DNA from: Limibacterium fermenti
Lineage (GTDB): Bacteria; Bacteroidota; Bacteroidia; Bacteroidales; Dysgonomonadaceae
Length of the DNA: 64,000 nucleotides
Direction: 5' to 3'
NCBI RefSeq assembly: GCF_041902845.1
Contig: NZ_CP159486.1
Coordinates: 3,782,001 to 3,846,000, forward strand
Position 1 is the stretch's first letter. Every line of letters begins with the position of its first letter. The notes under the pieces are model-generated. The model saw only the letters and a list, made by a program, of their open reading frames with translations. It was not told the origin of the DNA and ran no database searches. This document shows, piece after piece, positions 55,901 through 63,734 of the stretch. The position numbers and the translations under genes are program-made.

Positions 55901-56075
55901 CTTCTATTACATTTACACCAATAAGAAGCTCGCCACCCGCATCCATAATTCGTCCTGTAACTGTACGCTGCGATTGTAGCACTTCTTTATTATCTGCCGA
56001 AACAGAATAGATAATATTTCCGGCGCTAAAAAAGAAGATAATAAGAAACAATTTTAAAAATATACGATCTTTCAT
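52965..56075 (-). CDS. SusC/RagA-family TonB-dependent transporter of the GH172 locus
   Basis: The 1036-residue outer-membrane transporter has a signal peptide, a carboxypeptidase-regulatory-like domain (VTGRIMDAGGELLIGVNVIE) and the EVVVVGFGTQKKASVVGSI junction. The plug has the SusC signature SFSVLKDAAASAVYGVRGAN at about residues 215-235, and the barrel ends AGLSINFNN. It should import oligosaccharides released at the cell surface for cleavage by the periplasmic GH172 enzymes. It follows fucI by 20 bases and precedes susD by 6. It is clearly diverged from the SusC at 24184-27465. Confidence 0.97.
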   Translation of the reverse strand: MKDRIFLKLFLIIFFFSAGNIIYSVSADNKEVLQSQRTVTGRIMDAGGELLIGVNVIEEGTSNGTITDINGTYTLTLTTQDPVLRFTYIGFKETIVRVENKGIIDVVMEEDVEALDEVVVVGFGTQKKASVVGSITNVEPTKLSLTPTRSLSNNLAGMVSGVIAVQRSGNPWSNNSDFWIRGISTFTGNTNPLVLVDGIERSLNDLETEEIESFSVLKDAAASAVYGVRGANGVIMINTKRGKIGKPQIEVRFEKAYTSPTRLPDFIGSEKYLGLINEMYEDQGRARPYSDATLLNYRYQTDPELYPDVNWWKAVAKDNADNTRANLSVNGGSDILRYSLVLGVYDENGILRRDPKQEWDSSLKVSRYTVRSNVDINVTPTTLVRVNVGGFLQTKNAPPGDNDDENIFQQAMRIPPFVHPLIYSNGYIPRISAKENPWALSTQRGYEKVNQSKIESLTAVEQDLKFITPGLSAKLSFSFDKFSSNSVTRSKNPDYYNPATGRDAKGNIMTSILSYGEEFLGYSTGAQWGDQSIYLEGMLSYNRTFNKVHDVNTMLLYNQKNYDRGDALPYRNQGIAGRFSYTYYRRYVGEFNFGYNGSENFAPGKRFGFFPAVALGWIVSQEKFMQPLSETVSNLKIRGSVGQAGNSILRGNIWDKRFAYISTIVETGSYRWGTENNIYRVGRAEGEIGVNDLTWETVTKANVGLELGLWNNAINYTVDIFKEQRKDIFMERTNVPGSAGFNRNIWANFGKVNNQGVDMSLSINKQLNKDWLVSGIFNYTYARNKIIEIDEPLSIVGTYRAQTGKPVGQLFGLVAEGLFTEDDFDENGKLKQGIPVQNFSDVENLRPGDIKYKDLNGDGAVTAVDRTAIGGTRIPEIVYGYGANIRYKAFDFGFFFQGTGKTYQILGGGNWIPGAELGAGNIYSNIDDRWTQENPSQNVFWPRMSDKSVDNNKQASTWWLRDMSFLRLKNIEVGYNFSRTLTKKIGIRDCRIFVRGSNLVTFSKFNLWDPELETQNGLKYPPMKSVSAGLSINFNN

Positions 56076-56095
56076 GAATCAATTTTTTTGATGAT

Positions 56096-57868
56096 TTATT
56101 TATACAACGGTCCGTAAGCTGCGCAAGCTCGGTAATCCGATCCTTCGTTATCGGAACCGAAAGATGCCCATGCCGAAGGACGGAATATTTTCGATTCCTC
56201 CACATTATGCATATTCACCGGGATGGACAAGGCCGATGCCAGTGTAATCAAGTCCGCACCGATATGCCCGTAACTGATCGCTCCATGATTAGCTCCCCAA
56301 TAATTCATCACGGAATATACATCGGCAAAACGGCCTTTTCCGGTAAGCCGAGGCACAAAAAATGTCGACGGCCAAGTCTTATCCGTTCGTTTGTCGATGA
56401 TAGCGAATACTTCATCAGGAAAGGTAGCCGTCCAGCCTTCGGCGATCTGCAAAACAGGCCCTACCCCTTTTACAAGGTTCAGCCGGCACATGGTGACGGG
56501 CATTCCTCCCTTCGATAACAGCTTAGAAGAATATCCGCCGCCACGAAAATACTCAAGAGACGAAGGCCCCCATTTGGTTGCTTTCAACATCGCCTCCACC
56601 TCTTGTTCATTTATTTCCCAATGAGGTTTCATGGCCGGTTTGCCATCCTTTGTCTGTTCTCCGGTAGCATCCAAGGTACAAGCACCCGAATTAATTAAAT
56701 GAATGGCTCCGTCTTTTAAAACACCTTCAGGCTTCCATCCGGATACCCTTTCAATAGATTCAGGACTCCAATAGGTGCGTACATCAGCAAAGATTTGTGC
56801 CGTATGGGTGAGTAAATTACCGAAAAGCATGGATATTGCATTCAAATGATCATTTTCGGTAGCAAAAGGAAAAGGAGCGCGGATGCCGTTCCAATCGAAA
56901 GATGTATTCAATAAAGCTTCTGAAAAATCGCCGTTCGGCAAGAAATCCGTCCATTGGCGTTGCCCTTGAAAACCTCCGGCAATGGCATTATGTCCCATGG
57001 CTTCTTCTCCAAATCCCATCTCATCCAATTTTTGGTTGCCGGTCATCAAGTCACGCATAATGATCGTCATTTTCACCACATATTCCCAGTCGGCGTCTTT
57101 TTGTCCGCGGCTGCGACGAATGTTCTCAGGATTGTGATCGGGCAACTCATTGGGTTTGCAATTTTTTTCCACCCATTCAATCGCTTTACGATACTCTTCC
57201 TTATCGTAAATTTCCTGTTGTATACGACGGATGATTTCCGAACAATCTACATATTCGGTACGCATTCCAAGGTATTCCTGTAAAAAATCGGGATTCACCA
57301 TTGATCCTCCGATACCCATACACACAGAACCTATGGCCAAATACGACTTTCCACGCATAAGAGCGACCGCCAGTCCGGCCCGGGCGAAACGCAAGAGTTT
57401 TTCTTCCACATCCTCCGGTATATGCGTATCTCCAATGTCTTGTATATCGTGTCCGTATATACCAAAAGCAGGAAGCCCCTTTTGATTATGGGCCGCCAAT
57501 ACCGCCGCCAAATATACCGCACCGGGACGTTCCGTGCCGTTAAATCCCCATACGGCTTTCGGAATTAACGGATTCATATCCATTGTTTCCGAACCATAAC
57601 ACCAACAGGGAGTAACGGATAAGGAGAGCCCTACATTTTCTCTTTCAAACTTTACAGCACAATTGGCAGCTTCTTTTACTCCTCCTATACAAGTATCAGA
57701 AATCACACATTGCACAGGGGAACCGTCTGGATAACGCAAATGATCGCTGTAAAATGCAGCAACATTTTTTGCCATGGTCATGGTCGTTTCTTCCAACGAT
57801 TCCCTGATTCCTCTTCTACGGCCGTCGATAATAGGCCGGATTCCGATTTTTGGATAATTTTTATTCAT
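56096..57868 (-). CDS. fucI: L-fucose / D-arabinose isomerase
   Basis: The 590-residue enzyme converts L-fucose to L-fuculose and, in the same active site, D-arabinose to D-ribulose. Extensive identity to E. coli FucI can be read by eye: KIGIRPIIDGRRRGIRESLE, GFQGQRQWTDFLPNGDFSEA, PFATENDHLN, FADVRTYWSPESIERVSG, NYWGANHGAISYGHIGADLI. The ATEND glutamate, FADV aspartate and SYGH-region histidine fit the manganese ligands. It leads the operon. Its partner kinase is AraB-like and no fuculose-phosphate aldolase or fucosidase gene is present, so D-arabinose is the likelier substrate here. Confidence 0.96.
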   Translation of the reverse strand: MNKNYPKIGIRPIIDGRRRGIRESLEETTMTMAKNVAAFYSDHLRYPDGSPVQCVISDTCIGGVKEAANCAVKFERENVGLSLSVTPCWCYGSETMDMNPLIPKAVWGFNGTERPGAVYLAAVLAAHNQKGLPAFGIYGHDIQDIGDTHIPEDVEEKLLRFARAGLAVALMRGKSYLAIGSVCMGIGGSMVNPDFLQEYLGMRTEYVDCSEIIRRIQQEIYDKEEYRKAIEWVEKNCKPNELPDHNPENIRRSRGQKDADWEYVVKMTIIMRDLMTGNQKLDEMGFGEEAMGHNAIAGGFQGQRQWTDFLPNGDFSEALLNTSFDWNGIRAPFPFATENDHLNAISMLFGNLLTHTAQIFADVRTYWSPESIERVSGWKPEGVLKDGAIHLINSGACTLDATGEQTKDGKPAMKPHWEINEQEVEAMLKATKWGPSSLEYFRGGGYSSKLLSKGGMPVTMCRLNLVKGVGPVLQIAEGWTATFPDEVFAIIDKRTDKTWPSTFFVPRLTGKGRFADVYSVMNYWGANHGAISYGHIGADLITLASALSIPVNMHNVEESKIFRPSAWASFGSDNEGSDYRACAAYGPLYK

Positions 57869-57954
57869 AGTCTTTAATTAATTAGTAATTCACATTATTA
57901 CTGTATTATATTTATTTCATTTGTACATGATCTGCAAATTCTCTATAAAATATA

Positions 57955-57968
57955 GTTAATCGTTTAAC
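57955..57968. promoter_or_regulatory. Candidate LacI-family operator 1 before fucI
   Basis: GTTAATCGTTTAAC has perfect GTTAA/TTAAC arms around a TCGT centre, as expected for a LacI-family operator with a central CG. It lies 87 bases upstream of fucI. Confidence 0.65.
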
Positions 57969-58026
57969 TTACTCTGTAAAACAAAACTTTATTTCCCCTT
58001 AAATTTAGTTACTCTATTATCTATAT

Positions 58027-58042
58027 GATTAATCGTTTAACC
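58027..58042. promoter_or_regulatory. Candidate LacI-family operator 2 before fucI
   Basis: GATTAATCGTTTAACC repeats the core of operator 1, 72 bases further upstream and just past the lacI stop codon. It is the exact reverse complement of the site at 59101-59116. Confidence 0.7.
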
Positions 58043-58060
58043 ATAAAGTAAACAAAAAAA

Positions 58061-59053
58061 TTATTTGATTATCAATTCAGCATCAACAATATACTTTTCA
58101 GTCGTTGAATTTTGTTTTTCAATTTGATCAATTAATAATTGTATTGCTCTCTGACCCATTTTTTCGATGGGTTGTTTGATAAAAGGAACTGAAAACGGCA
58201 ACAAATAAAAAGCATCATTCTCATCAAAACAGACCATTTTCATACTATTCCGAATATCTACATTTTGTTTAACCAGATTTTTTACGCCTAAAATTGAAAT
58301 AGAATTCGTTGTGAAAAAAATACCATCAATTTTATTCTTTACCAATTCTTTAATTCCATTTTCAACATCCTTTTTCAGATTTTCATACCGAACTTCTTTC
58401 ACATTCTCCGGATGATAGATATTCGCTTGCTGAAGTGCTTCGATGCATCCTCGTTTCCGTTCGTTAGTATGATACATATTTTGATGATAATTCAACAATC
58501 CAATATTCCTACATCCTCGCTCAATCAGTTTTTGAGTTGCCTGATACGATATTTCATAATTATTGATCATCACAAAATTGGTATTAATAGTTGGAAAACT
58601 TCTGTCGACTAATACGAAAGGCATTTTGTCAACTATCAACCTCTCAATTAATTTTTCACTTTTTTCTGTCGGAGTAACAATCAAACCATCTACCTGCCTA
58701 CTAGTCAATAATTTAATCATTTTTTCCATTTTCTCCTCTTGTTCATTCGTGTTGGCTATTATAACCGCATATCCTTCTTTTTCAGCATATTCTTGGATAT
58801 GTAAGGCCAATGTTCCGAAGAAAACGTTTGATACATCCGCAACGATTAAACCCAGAGTTTTAGAACGTCCCATTTTCAGACCTTTTGCAAAAGAATTCGG
58901 CATATAATTTAATTCCACTGCCTTATTCAAAATTTTTTTTTCTACCTCTTGGCTAACCCTTCCTCTTTCATTCTTTCCGCTCAATACAAGAGATACTGTA
59001 GCAACCGAAACACTCAATTCTTCAGCAATTACTTTTAATGAAACTCTTTTCAA
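58061..59053 (-). CDS. LacI-family transcriptional regulator of the GH172/fucI operon
   Basis: The 330-residue protein has an N-terminal LacI helix-turn-helix (VSLKVIAEELSVSVATVSLV, residues 4-23, then LSGKNERGRVS) and the hinge region. The sugar-binding domain runs from about residue 60: LGLIVADVSNVFFGTLALHI, IIANTNEQEEKMEKMIKLLT, VDGLIVTPTEKSEKLIERLI, NIGLLNYH. It stands 192 bases upstream of fucI on the same strand. Matching near-palindromes lie in front of fucI (two) and in its own promoter (one), so it probably represses both the operon and itself. The inducer is presumably D-arabinose or a derivative, by inference. Confidence 0.93.
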   Translation of the reverse strand: MKRVSLKVIAEELSVSVATVSLVLSGKNERGRVSQEVEKKILNKAVELNYMPNSFAKGLKMGRSKTLGLIVADVSNVFFGTLALHIQEYAEKEGYAVIIANTNEQEEKMEKMIKLLTSRQVDGLIVTPTEKSEKLIERLIVDKMPFVLVDRSFPTINTNFVMINNYEISYQATQKLIERGCRNIGLLNYHQNMYHTNERKRGCIEALQQANIYHPENVKEVRYENLKKDVENGIKELVKNKIDGIFFTTNSISILGVKNLVKQNVDIRNSMKMVCFDENDAFYLLPFSVPFIKQPIEKMGQRAIQLLIDQIEKQNSTTEKYIVDAELIIK

Positions 59054-59089
59054 CTCTTAAAATCTTATAATTCGTTATAGAAATTAATG

Positions 59090-59119
59090 CAAAGGTAATA
59101 GGTTAAACGATTAATCAAA
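59090..59119 (-). promoter_or_regulatory. lacI promoter with operator 3 lying between the -33 and -7 boxes
   Basis: On the minus strand the -33 box TTTG (59116-59119) and -7 box TACCTTTG (59090-59097) are separated by 18 bases. Operator 3, GGTTAAACGATTAATC (59101-59116), fills that space. Repressor binding there would block RNA polymerase, which predicts autorepression. Confidence 0.7.
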
Positions 59120-59196
59120 AATTATTTTATATGTTTTACAACATACTTTTAGAACATAAAAATCAACTATATGATAATTTCGTATCTTTTGTCCGA

Positions 59197-60300
59197 TTAG
59201 ACATTAAACCGGAAGTGCATGATATCGCCATCCTGTACGATATATTCCTTACCTTCGACATTCATTTTGCCGGCTTCTTTGCAAGCCGCTTCCGAACCCA
59301 AGGCTATAAAATCATCATATTTGATGACTTCCGCCCGAATAAATCCTTTTTCGAAATCCGTATGAATAACACCCGCACATTGAGGAGCCTTCCATCCTTT
59401 GTGAAAAGTCCATGCGCGAACTTCCTGCTCGCCGGCAGTCAGGAAAGTCTGCAAATTCAATAACCGGTACGCCGCTTTAATCAAGCGATTCACCCCCGAT
59501 TCTTCCAAACCTATTTCAGAAAGAAATAGTTGACGTTCTTCGTAAGTATCGAATTCGGCTATCTCCGATTCTATTTTAGCCGCCACAACCAATATTTCGG
59601 CATTTTCGTTCTTAACCGAATCCCGTAGGGCCTCTACATATCGATTCCCGGTGACCGCACTTTCTTCATCCACGTTACATACATATAACACCGGCTTCGA
59701 GGTAAGAAGGAAAAGTTCATTGGATATCTTTATGTCTTCTTTGCGGTCAAAAACAACTGTACGCGCCGACTCTCCTCTCAACAAAGCTTCCCTGATAACC
59801 GTATATACCTCGAAAGCCCGCTTGGCATCTTTATCGCCTCCGGTTTTGGCCTGTTTTTCCACTTTATTGATGCGGGCCTCGATGGTTTCCAAGTCCTTCA
59901 ATTGTAATTCGGCATCGATGATTTCCTTATCACGCACCGGATCTACGGATCCGTCGACATGAGTAACGTTCTCATCGTCGAAACAACGGAATACATGCAG
60001 GATAGCATCCGTTTCGCGGATATTCGCAAGGAATTTATTTCCAAGCCCCTCGCCTTTACTGGCCCCCTTGACCAATCCGGCAATATCCACAATTTCCACC
60101 GTCGTAGGGACTATTTTTTGCGGATGCACGAGTTCGGCTAATTTATTCAATCGTTCATCAGGAACGGTAATTACCCCCACATTCGGCTCTATGGTGCAAA
60201 AAGGAAAATTAGCCGCTTGCGCTTTCGCGTTCGATAAACAATTAAAAAGGGTCGATTTACCCACGTTTGGAAGACCCACTATTCCGCATTGAAGTGCCAT
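59197..60300 (-). CDS. ychF: Redox-regulated ribosome-binding ATPase YchF
   Basis: The 367-residue Obg-family P-loop NTPase binds ribosomes and prefers ATP. The G1 motif GLPNVGKSTLFNCLSNAKAQ, switch region NFPFCTIEPNVGVI, G3 DIAGLVKGASKGEGLGNKFL and the altered G4 (NVDEE) are as in YchF. The C-terminal TGS domain contains RAWTFHKGWKAPQCAGVIHT and ends HFRFNV. It is monocistronic, with a TACCTTTG box at 60327-60334. Confidence 0.98.
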   Translation of the reverse strand: MALQCGIVGLPNVGKSTLFNCLSNAKAQAANFPFCTIEPNVGVITVPDERLNKLAELVHPQKIVPTTVEIVDIAGLVKGASKGEGLGNKFLANIRETDAILHVFRCFDDENVTHVDGSVDPVRDKEIIDAELQLKDLETIEARINKVEKQAKTGGDKDAKRAFEVYTVIREALLRGESARTVVFDRKEDIKISNELFLLTSKPVLYVCNVDEESAVTGNRYVEALRDSVKNENAEILVVAAKIESEIAEFDTYEERQLFLSEIGLEESGVNRLIKAAYRLLNLQTFLTAGEQEVRAWTFHKGWKAPQCAGVIHTDFEKGFIRAEVIKYDDFIALGSEAACKEAGKMNVEGKEYIVQDGDIMHFRFNV

Positions 60301-60326
60301 AATTCTTTTGATTTTTTACAGGAATA

Positions 60327-60334
60327 CAAAGGTA
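60327..60334 (-). promoter_or_regulatory. -7 promoter box (TACCTTTG) of ychF
   Basis: Plus-strand CAAAGGTA is TACCTTTG on the minus strand, 26 bases before the start codon. Confidence 0.5.
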
Positions 60335-60391
60335 CGAAAAAAGCATGTGAAATTCTCTTCAGAATATATATTCCTTAAAAAAACACTGATT

Positions 60392-61336
60392 TTAAAGCCC
60401 GTATTTGGCTGATATTTCCAACATGCGTTCTATCGGCTTCACTGCTTTTAATCGAATATTCTCATCGACAAAAATTTCAGGTGTTTCGTTTTTCAAGCAC
60501 AAATACAATTTCTCGAGAGTATTCATTTTCATATAAAAGCAATCATTGCAAGCACATGTAGGATCTTCCGGGGGAGCCGGTATAAATTGTTTCTCCGGGC
60601 TTTCCTTTTTCATCTGATGCAATATCCCCGATTCGGTAGCTACGATAAATTGTTTGCTATCGGACTGTTTCGTGAACTTAAGCAGGGAGGAAGTAGAACC
60701 TACATGGTCAGCAACTTCCAATATATATTTTTTACATTCAGGATGTGCTAAAAGAAGCGCATCAGGATACTCTTTTTTCAAATCTAAAATTTTCTCCAAT
60801 GAGAATTGCTCATGTACATGACAAGCCCCATCCCATAATAACATATCCCTTCCGGTTATTTTATTGATATAATCTCCTAAATTTTTATCCGGCCCGAAAA
60901 TCATCTTTTCGTCCTGTGGAAACGAATCGACAATTTGCTTCGCATTAGTGGAAGTCACCACCACATCGGTCAATGCTTTTACAGCAGCTGTGGTATTTAC
61001 ATACGAAACCACCGTATGCCCGGGATTATTTTCGATAAAATCCGCAAATTCATCGGCGGGACAACTATCCGCCAAAGAACATCCGGCATCCAGATCGGGG
61101 ACGAACACCCGTTTCTGCGGAGAAAGTATCTTAGCGGTTTCTCCCATAAAATGCACACCACATAAAACAATAATGTCGGCATCGGTTTTCGTCGCCCACT
61201 GAGCCAAGGCCAAACTATCGCCCACGAAATCGGCAATGTCTTGTATTTCCGGCTCTTGGTAGTAATGAGCTAGGATAATCGCATTTTTTGATTTCCGTAA
61301 TTGATCGATCGATTTCAGTAAAGATGTTTTATCCAC
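60392..61336 (-). CDS. nadA: Quinolinate synthase NadA (GTG start)
   Basis: The 314-residue [4Fe-4S] enzyme condenses iminoaspartate with dihydroxyacetone phosphate to quinolinate in NAD synthesis. Typical motifs are AIILAHYYQEPEIQDIADFV, VLCGVHFMGETAKIL, DLDAGCSLADSCP, WDGACHVHEQF, LLAHPECKKYILE and the late CACNDCFYMKMNT, which together contain the three cluster cysteines. The start is a GTG (GTG-GAT-AAA); no in-frame ATG lies upstream. No nadB or nadC is adjacent. A long leader follows from a TAACTTTG box at 61547-61554. Confidence 0.96.
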   Translation of the reverse strand: MDKTSLLKSIDQLRKSKNAIILAHYYQEPEIQDIADFVGDSLALAQWATKTDADIIVLCGVHFMGETAKILSPQKRVFVPDLDAGCSLADSCPADEFADFIENNPGHTVVSYVNTTAAVKALTDVVVTSTNAKQIVDSFPQDEKMIFGPDKNLGDYINKITGRDMLLWDGACHVHEQFSLEKILDLKKEYPDALLLAHPECKKYILEVADHVGSTSSLLKFTKQSDSKQFIVATESGILHQMKKESPEKQFIPAPPEDPTCACNDCFYMKMNTLEKLYLCLKNETPEIFVDENIRLKAVKPIERMLEISAKYGL

Positions 61337-61728
61337 AATTATTATTATTCTTTTTATTAAATCTTATCTCTTATATAATAATGATATATGCCTGTTGATA
61401 CTGTGGATTAATTTTTCTGCTTTTAATTGCTTTTTTCGTTATTAAAATTAATAACCCAGTTATATCTATTTATCAACAATACTATTTTTTATAATGAATT
61501 GATATATATAGAACTATGAACGTTATCATATATTGTTTATAAGTTGCAAAGTTAATAATTTATTTCATTATTGTTACAGGATACCTGTTGAAAAGAAGTG
61601 ATAACACGATTCCAAATTTAATGTAACTTTTTTGTCATAATCCATGTTTTCTTTTATATGATGTATCTTTTATTTTTCAAAATCAATTTATGAAATATTA
61701 TTTACATTTGCTCCACAATTTATCAACA
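61329..61728. other. AT-rich intergenic region with DnaA-box-like 9-mers (candidate origin)
   Basis: The gap between nadA and pckA is very AT-rich. It contains TTATCCACA at 61329-61337 (perfect box, overlapping the nadA start), two minus-oriented boxes at 61393-61401 (GTATCAACA) and 61402-61410 (TAATCCACA), and TTATCAACA at 61470-61478 and 61720-61728. Genes to the left are mostly on the minus strand, which suits a bidirectional origin here. AT-richness raises chance matches, and dnaA is not in the window, so this stays a hypothesis. Apart from this and the nadA promoter I see no gene in 61337-61871. Confidence 0.3.
61547..61554 (-). promoter_or_regulatory. -7 promoter box (TAACTTTG) of nadA
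   Basis: Plus-strand CAAAGTTA is TAACTTTG on the minus strand. It predicts a leader of about 200 nt, long for this genome, with no obvious riboswitch fold. Confidence 0.45.
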
Positions 61729-61814
61729 AGTAATTTTCCGTGTTCTTTTATACCGGTTTATTTTGAAACCAGAAATTGATAATCGTGAGTTTCACTCAAA
61801 TCGATGCTCCCCAT

Positions 61815-61846
61815 AATAAAAAAGGATGACCCGAAGATCATCCTTT
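61815..61846 (-). terminator. Rho-independent terminator after pckA
   Basis: On the minus strand AAAGGATGA and TCATCCTTT pair around an 8-base loop and are followed by TTTTTTATT. It lies 26 bases past the pckA stop. Confidence 0.85.
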
Positions 61847-61871
61847 CCATTATAGAAATAAATTTACTGAA

Positions 61872-63482
61872 TTACAATTTTGGACCGGCTTTTACTAATG
61901 CTTTTCCAAGATCGTTACCTGTAAATTTGCTGAAGTTTTTGGTGAAACGTTCTGCAAGATCTTTTGCTTTTACATCCCATTGTGAAGCGTCGGCATATGT
62001 ATCGCGAGGATCAAGAATTTCAGAATGTACTCCCGGCAATTCGGTAGGTACTTCAAAACTGAAATAAGGGATCTTCTTGGTAGGAGCTTTGTCGATAGAA
62101 CCATCTAAGATTGCATCGATAATACCTCTGGTATCTTTAATAGAGATACGTTTTCCGCTTCCATTCCAACCGGTGTTAACCAAATATGCTTTCGCACCTG
62201 ATTTTTTCATTTTCTTTACTAATTCCGCAGCATATTTTGTAGGATGCAATGAAAGGAATGCAGCTCCAAAACAGGCAGAAAAAGTAGGAGTAGGCTCGGT
62301 GATACCTCTTTCGGTACCGGCTAATTTAGCGGTAAATCCAGACAAGAAGTAATACTGAGTTTGTTCGGGATTAAGAATAGAAACCGGAGGCAAAACGCCG
62401 AAAGCGTCTGCCGACAAGAAAATAACTTTTTTGGCAGCCGGACCTTTTGATTTCGGTTTAACGATGTTTTTAATATGATAAATCGGGTATGAAACACGCG
62501 TATTTTCCGTTACCGATTTGTCGCTGAAATCGATTTTACCGTTTTCGTCTACCGTTACGTTTTCCAATAACGCATCGCGTTTGATGGCGTTGTAAATATC
62601 GGGTTCGTTTTCTTTGCTCAAGTTGATTACTTTTGCATAGCAACCACCTTCGTAGTTGAATACACCGTCATCATCCCATCCGTGTTCGTCGTCACCAATC
62701 AATAATCTTTTTGGGTCGGTAGACAATGTGGTTTTACCTGTTCCGGAAAGACCGAAGAAAATAGCCGTATTTTCACCGTTCAAATCGGTATTGGCAGAAC
62801 AGTGCATAGAAGCCATTCCTTGCAAGGGAAGCAGGTAGTTCATATAAGAGAACATCCCTTTCTTCATTTCACCACCATACCAAGTACCGCCGATAAGTTG
62901 CATTTTTTCGGTTAAATTGAATACGGTGAATGTTTTTGAGTTTAATCCGAGTTCTTTCCAATTTTCACCGGCATCGGTTTTCGAAGCATTGATTACCACA
63001 AAATCCGGTTCGCCGTAGTTGGCCAATTCTTCTTCCGTAGGACGGATGAACATGTTTTTAACGAAATGAGCCTGCCAGGCTACTTCCATAATGAAACGGA
63101 TTTTCAAACGGGTGTTTTCATTTGCACCGCAGAAAGTATCTACTACGAACAATCTTTTGCCCGACAATTCCTTTGTAGCGATTTTCTTCAACTCTACCCA
63201 AGTCGATTGAGGAAGAGGCTTGTTGTCGTTTTTATATTCATCAGAAGTCCACCAAATAGTATCTTTCGATACGTCGTCTTTAATGAAGAATTTGTCTTTG
63301 GGTGAACGGCCGGTATAGATGCCGGTCATTACATTTACGGCACCTAATTCGGAAACCTGACCTTTTTCATACCCTTTCAATTCGGGTTTGGTTTCTTCTT
63401 TGAACAACAGTTCATAAGATGGGTTGTGAATGATTTCCTTTGCATCCACAATTCCATACTTGCTTAAATCTAATTTTGCCAT
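61872..63482 (-). CDS. pckA: Phosphoenolpyruvate carboxykinase (ATP)
   Basis: The 536-residue enzyme interconverts oxaloacetate and phosphoenolpyruvate with ATP; in Bacteroidota it often runs in the carboxylating direction during fermentation to succinate. The kinase motif FGLSGTGKTTLSTDPKRLLI and the metal-binding GDDEHGWDDDGVFNYEGGCY are diagnostic, with YTGRSPKDKFFI near the N-terminus and VNTGWNGSGKRISIKDTRGI near the C-terminus. The frame is open to 63554, but MAKLDLSKYGIVDAKEI at 63482 is the natural start. It is monocistronic, with promoter and terminator visible. Confidence 0.98.
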   Translation of the reverse strand: MAKLDLSKYGIVDAKEIIHNPSYELLFKEETKPELKGYEKGQVSELGAVNVMTGIYTGRSPKDKFFIKDDVSKDTIWWTSDEYKNDNKPLPQSTWVELKKIATKELSGKRLFVVDTFCGANENTRLKIRFIMEVAWQAHFVKNMFIRPTEEELANYGEPDFVVINASKTDAGENWKELGLNSKTFTVFNLTEKMQLIGGTWYGGEMKKGMFSYMNYLLPLQGMASMHCSANTDLNGENTAIFFGLSGTGKTTLSTDPKRLLIGDDEHGWDDDGVFNYEGGCYAKVINLSKENEPDIYNAIKRDALLENVTVDENGKIDFSDKSVTENTRVSYPIYHIKNIVKPKSKGPAAKKVIFLSADAFGVLPPVSILNPEQTQYYFLSGFTAKLAGTERGITEPTPTFSACFGAAFLSLHPTKYAAELVKKMKKSGAKAYLVNTGWNGSGKRISIKDTRGIIDAILDGSIDKAPTKKIPYFSFEVPTELPGVHSEILDPRDTYADASQWDVKAKDLAERFTKNFSKFTGNDLGKALVKAGPKL

Positions 63483-63550
63483 TTTTTTTACTATTAAAAT
63501 AAGTGTGATATATAGTGTTATAAAACTCTTTACAAGACCTAAAACGCGAT

Positions 63551-63558
63551 ACAAAAAT
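63551..63558 (-). promoter_or_regulatory. -7 promoter box (TATTTTTG) of pckA
   Basis: Plus-strand CAAAAATA is TATTTTTG on the minus strand. It overlaps the upstream-extended reading frame and so supports the ATG at 63482, with a leader of about 60 nt. Confidence 0.45.
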
Positions 63559-63683
63559 ATATATAATTTCGGAGATACGAAAAGAATTAAAGAAAAATTT
63601 CTTTAATCAATGAATTTTCTGTTGTTCTTGCATTTTATAACAAAAAACAGTTGGAAATGTTTATCTAACAAAATCAAAACTAT

Positions 63684-63691
63684 TATCTTTG
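63684..63691 (+). promoter_or_regulatory. -7 promoter box (TATCTTTG) of upp
   Basis: TATCTTTG fits TAnnTTTG and lies 43 bases before the upp ATG. Confidence 0.5.
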
Positions 63692-63734
63692 TTTTCCGGA
63701 AAATAATAAGTAATATTTTATATATAAAAAATAA

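Noticed and set aside
40367..57868. L-fucose degradation operon
   Set aside because: FucI and FucP would fit, but the kinase is AraB-like, no fuculose-phosphate aldolase or alpha-fucosidase is present, and GH172 enzymes point to D-arabinofuranosides.
61804..62067. Plus-strand open frame of 87 codons next to the pckA terminator
   Set aside because: It overlaps the terminator and is antisense to pckA, with no ribosome-binding site or domain.
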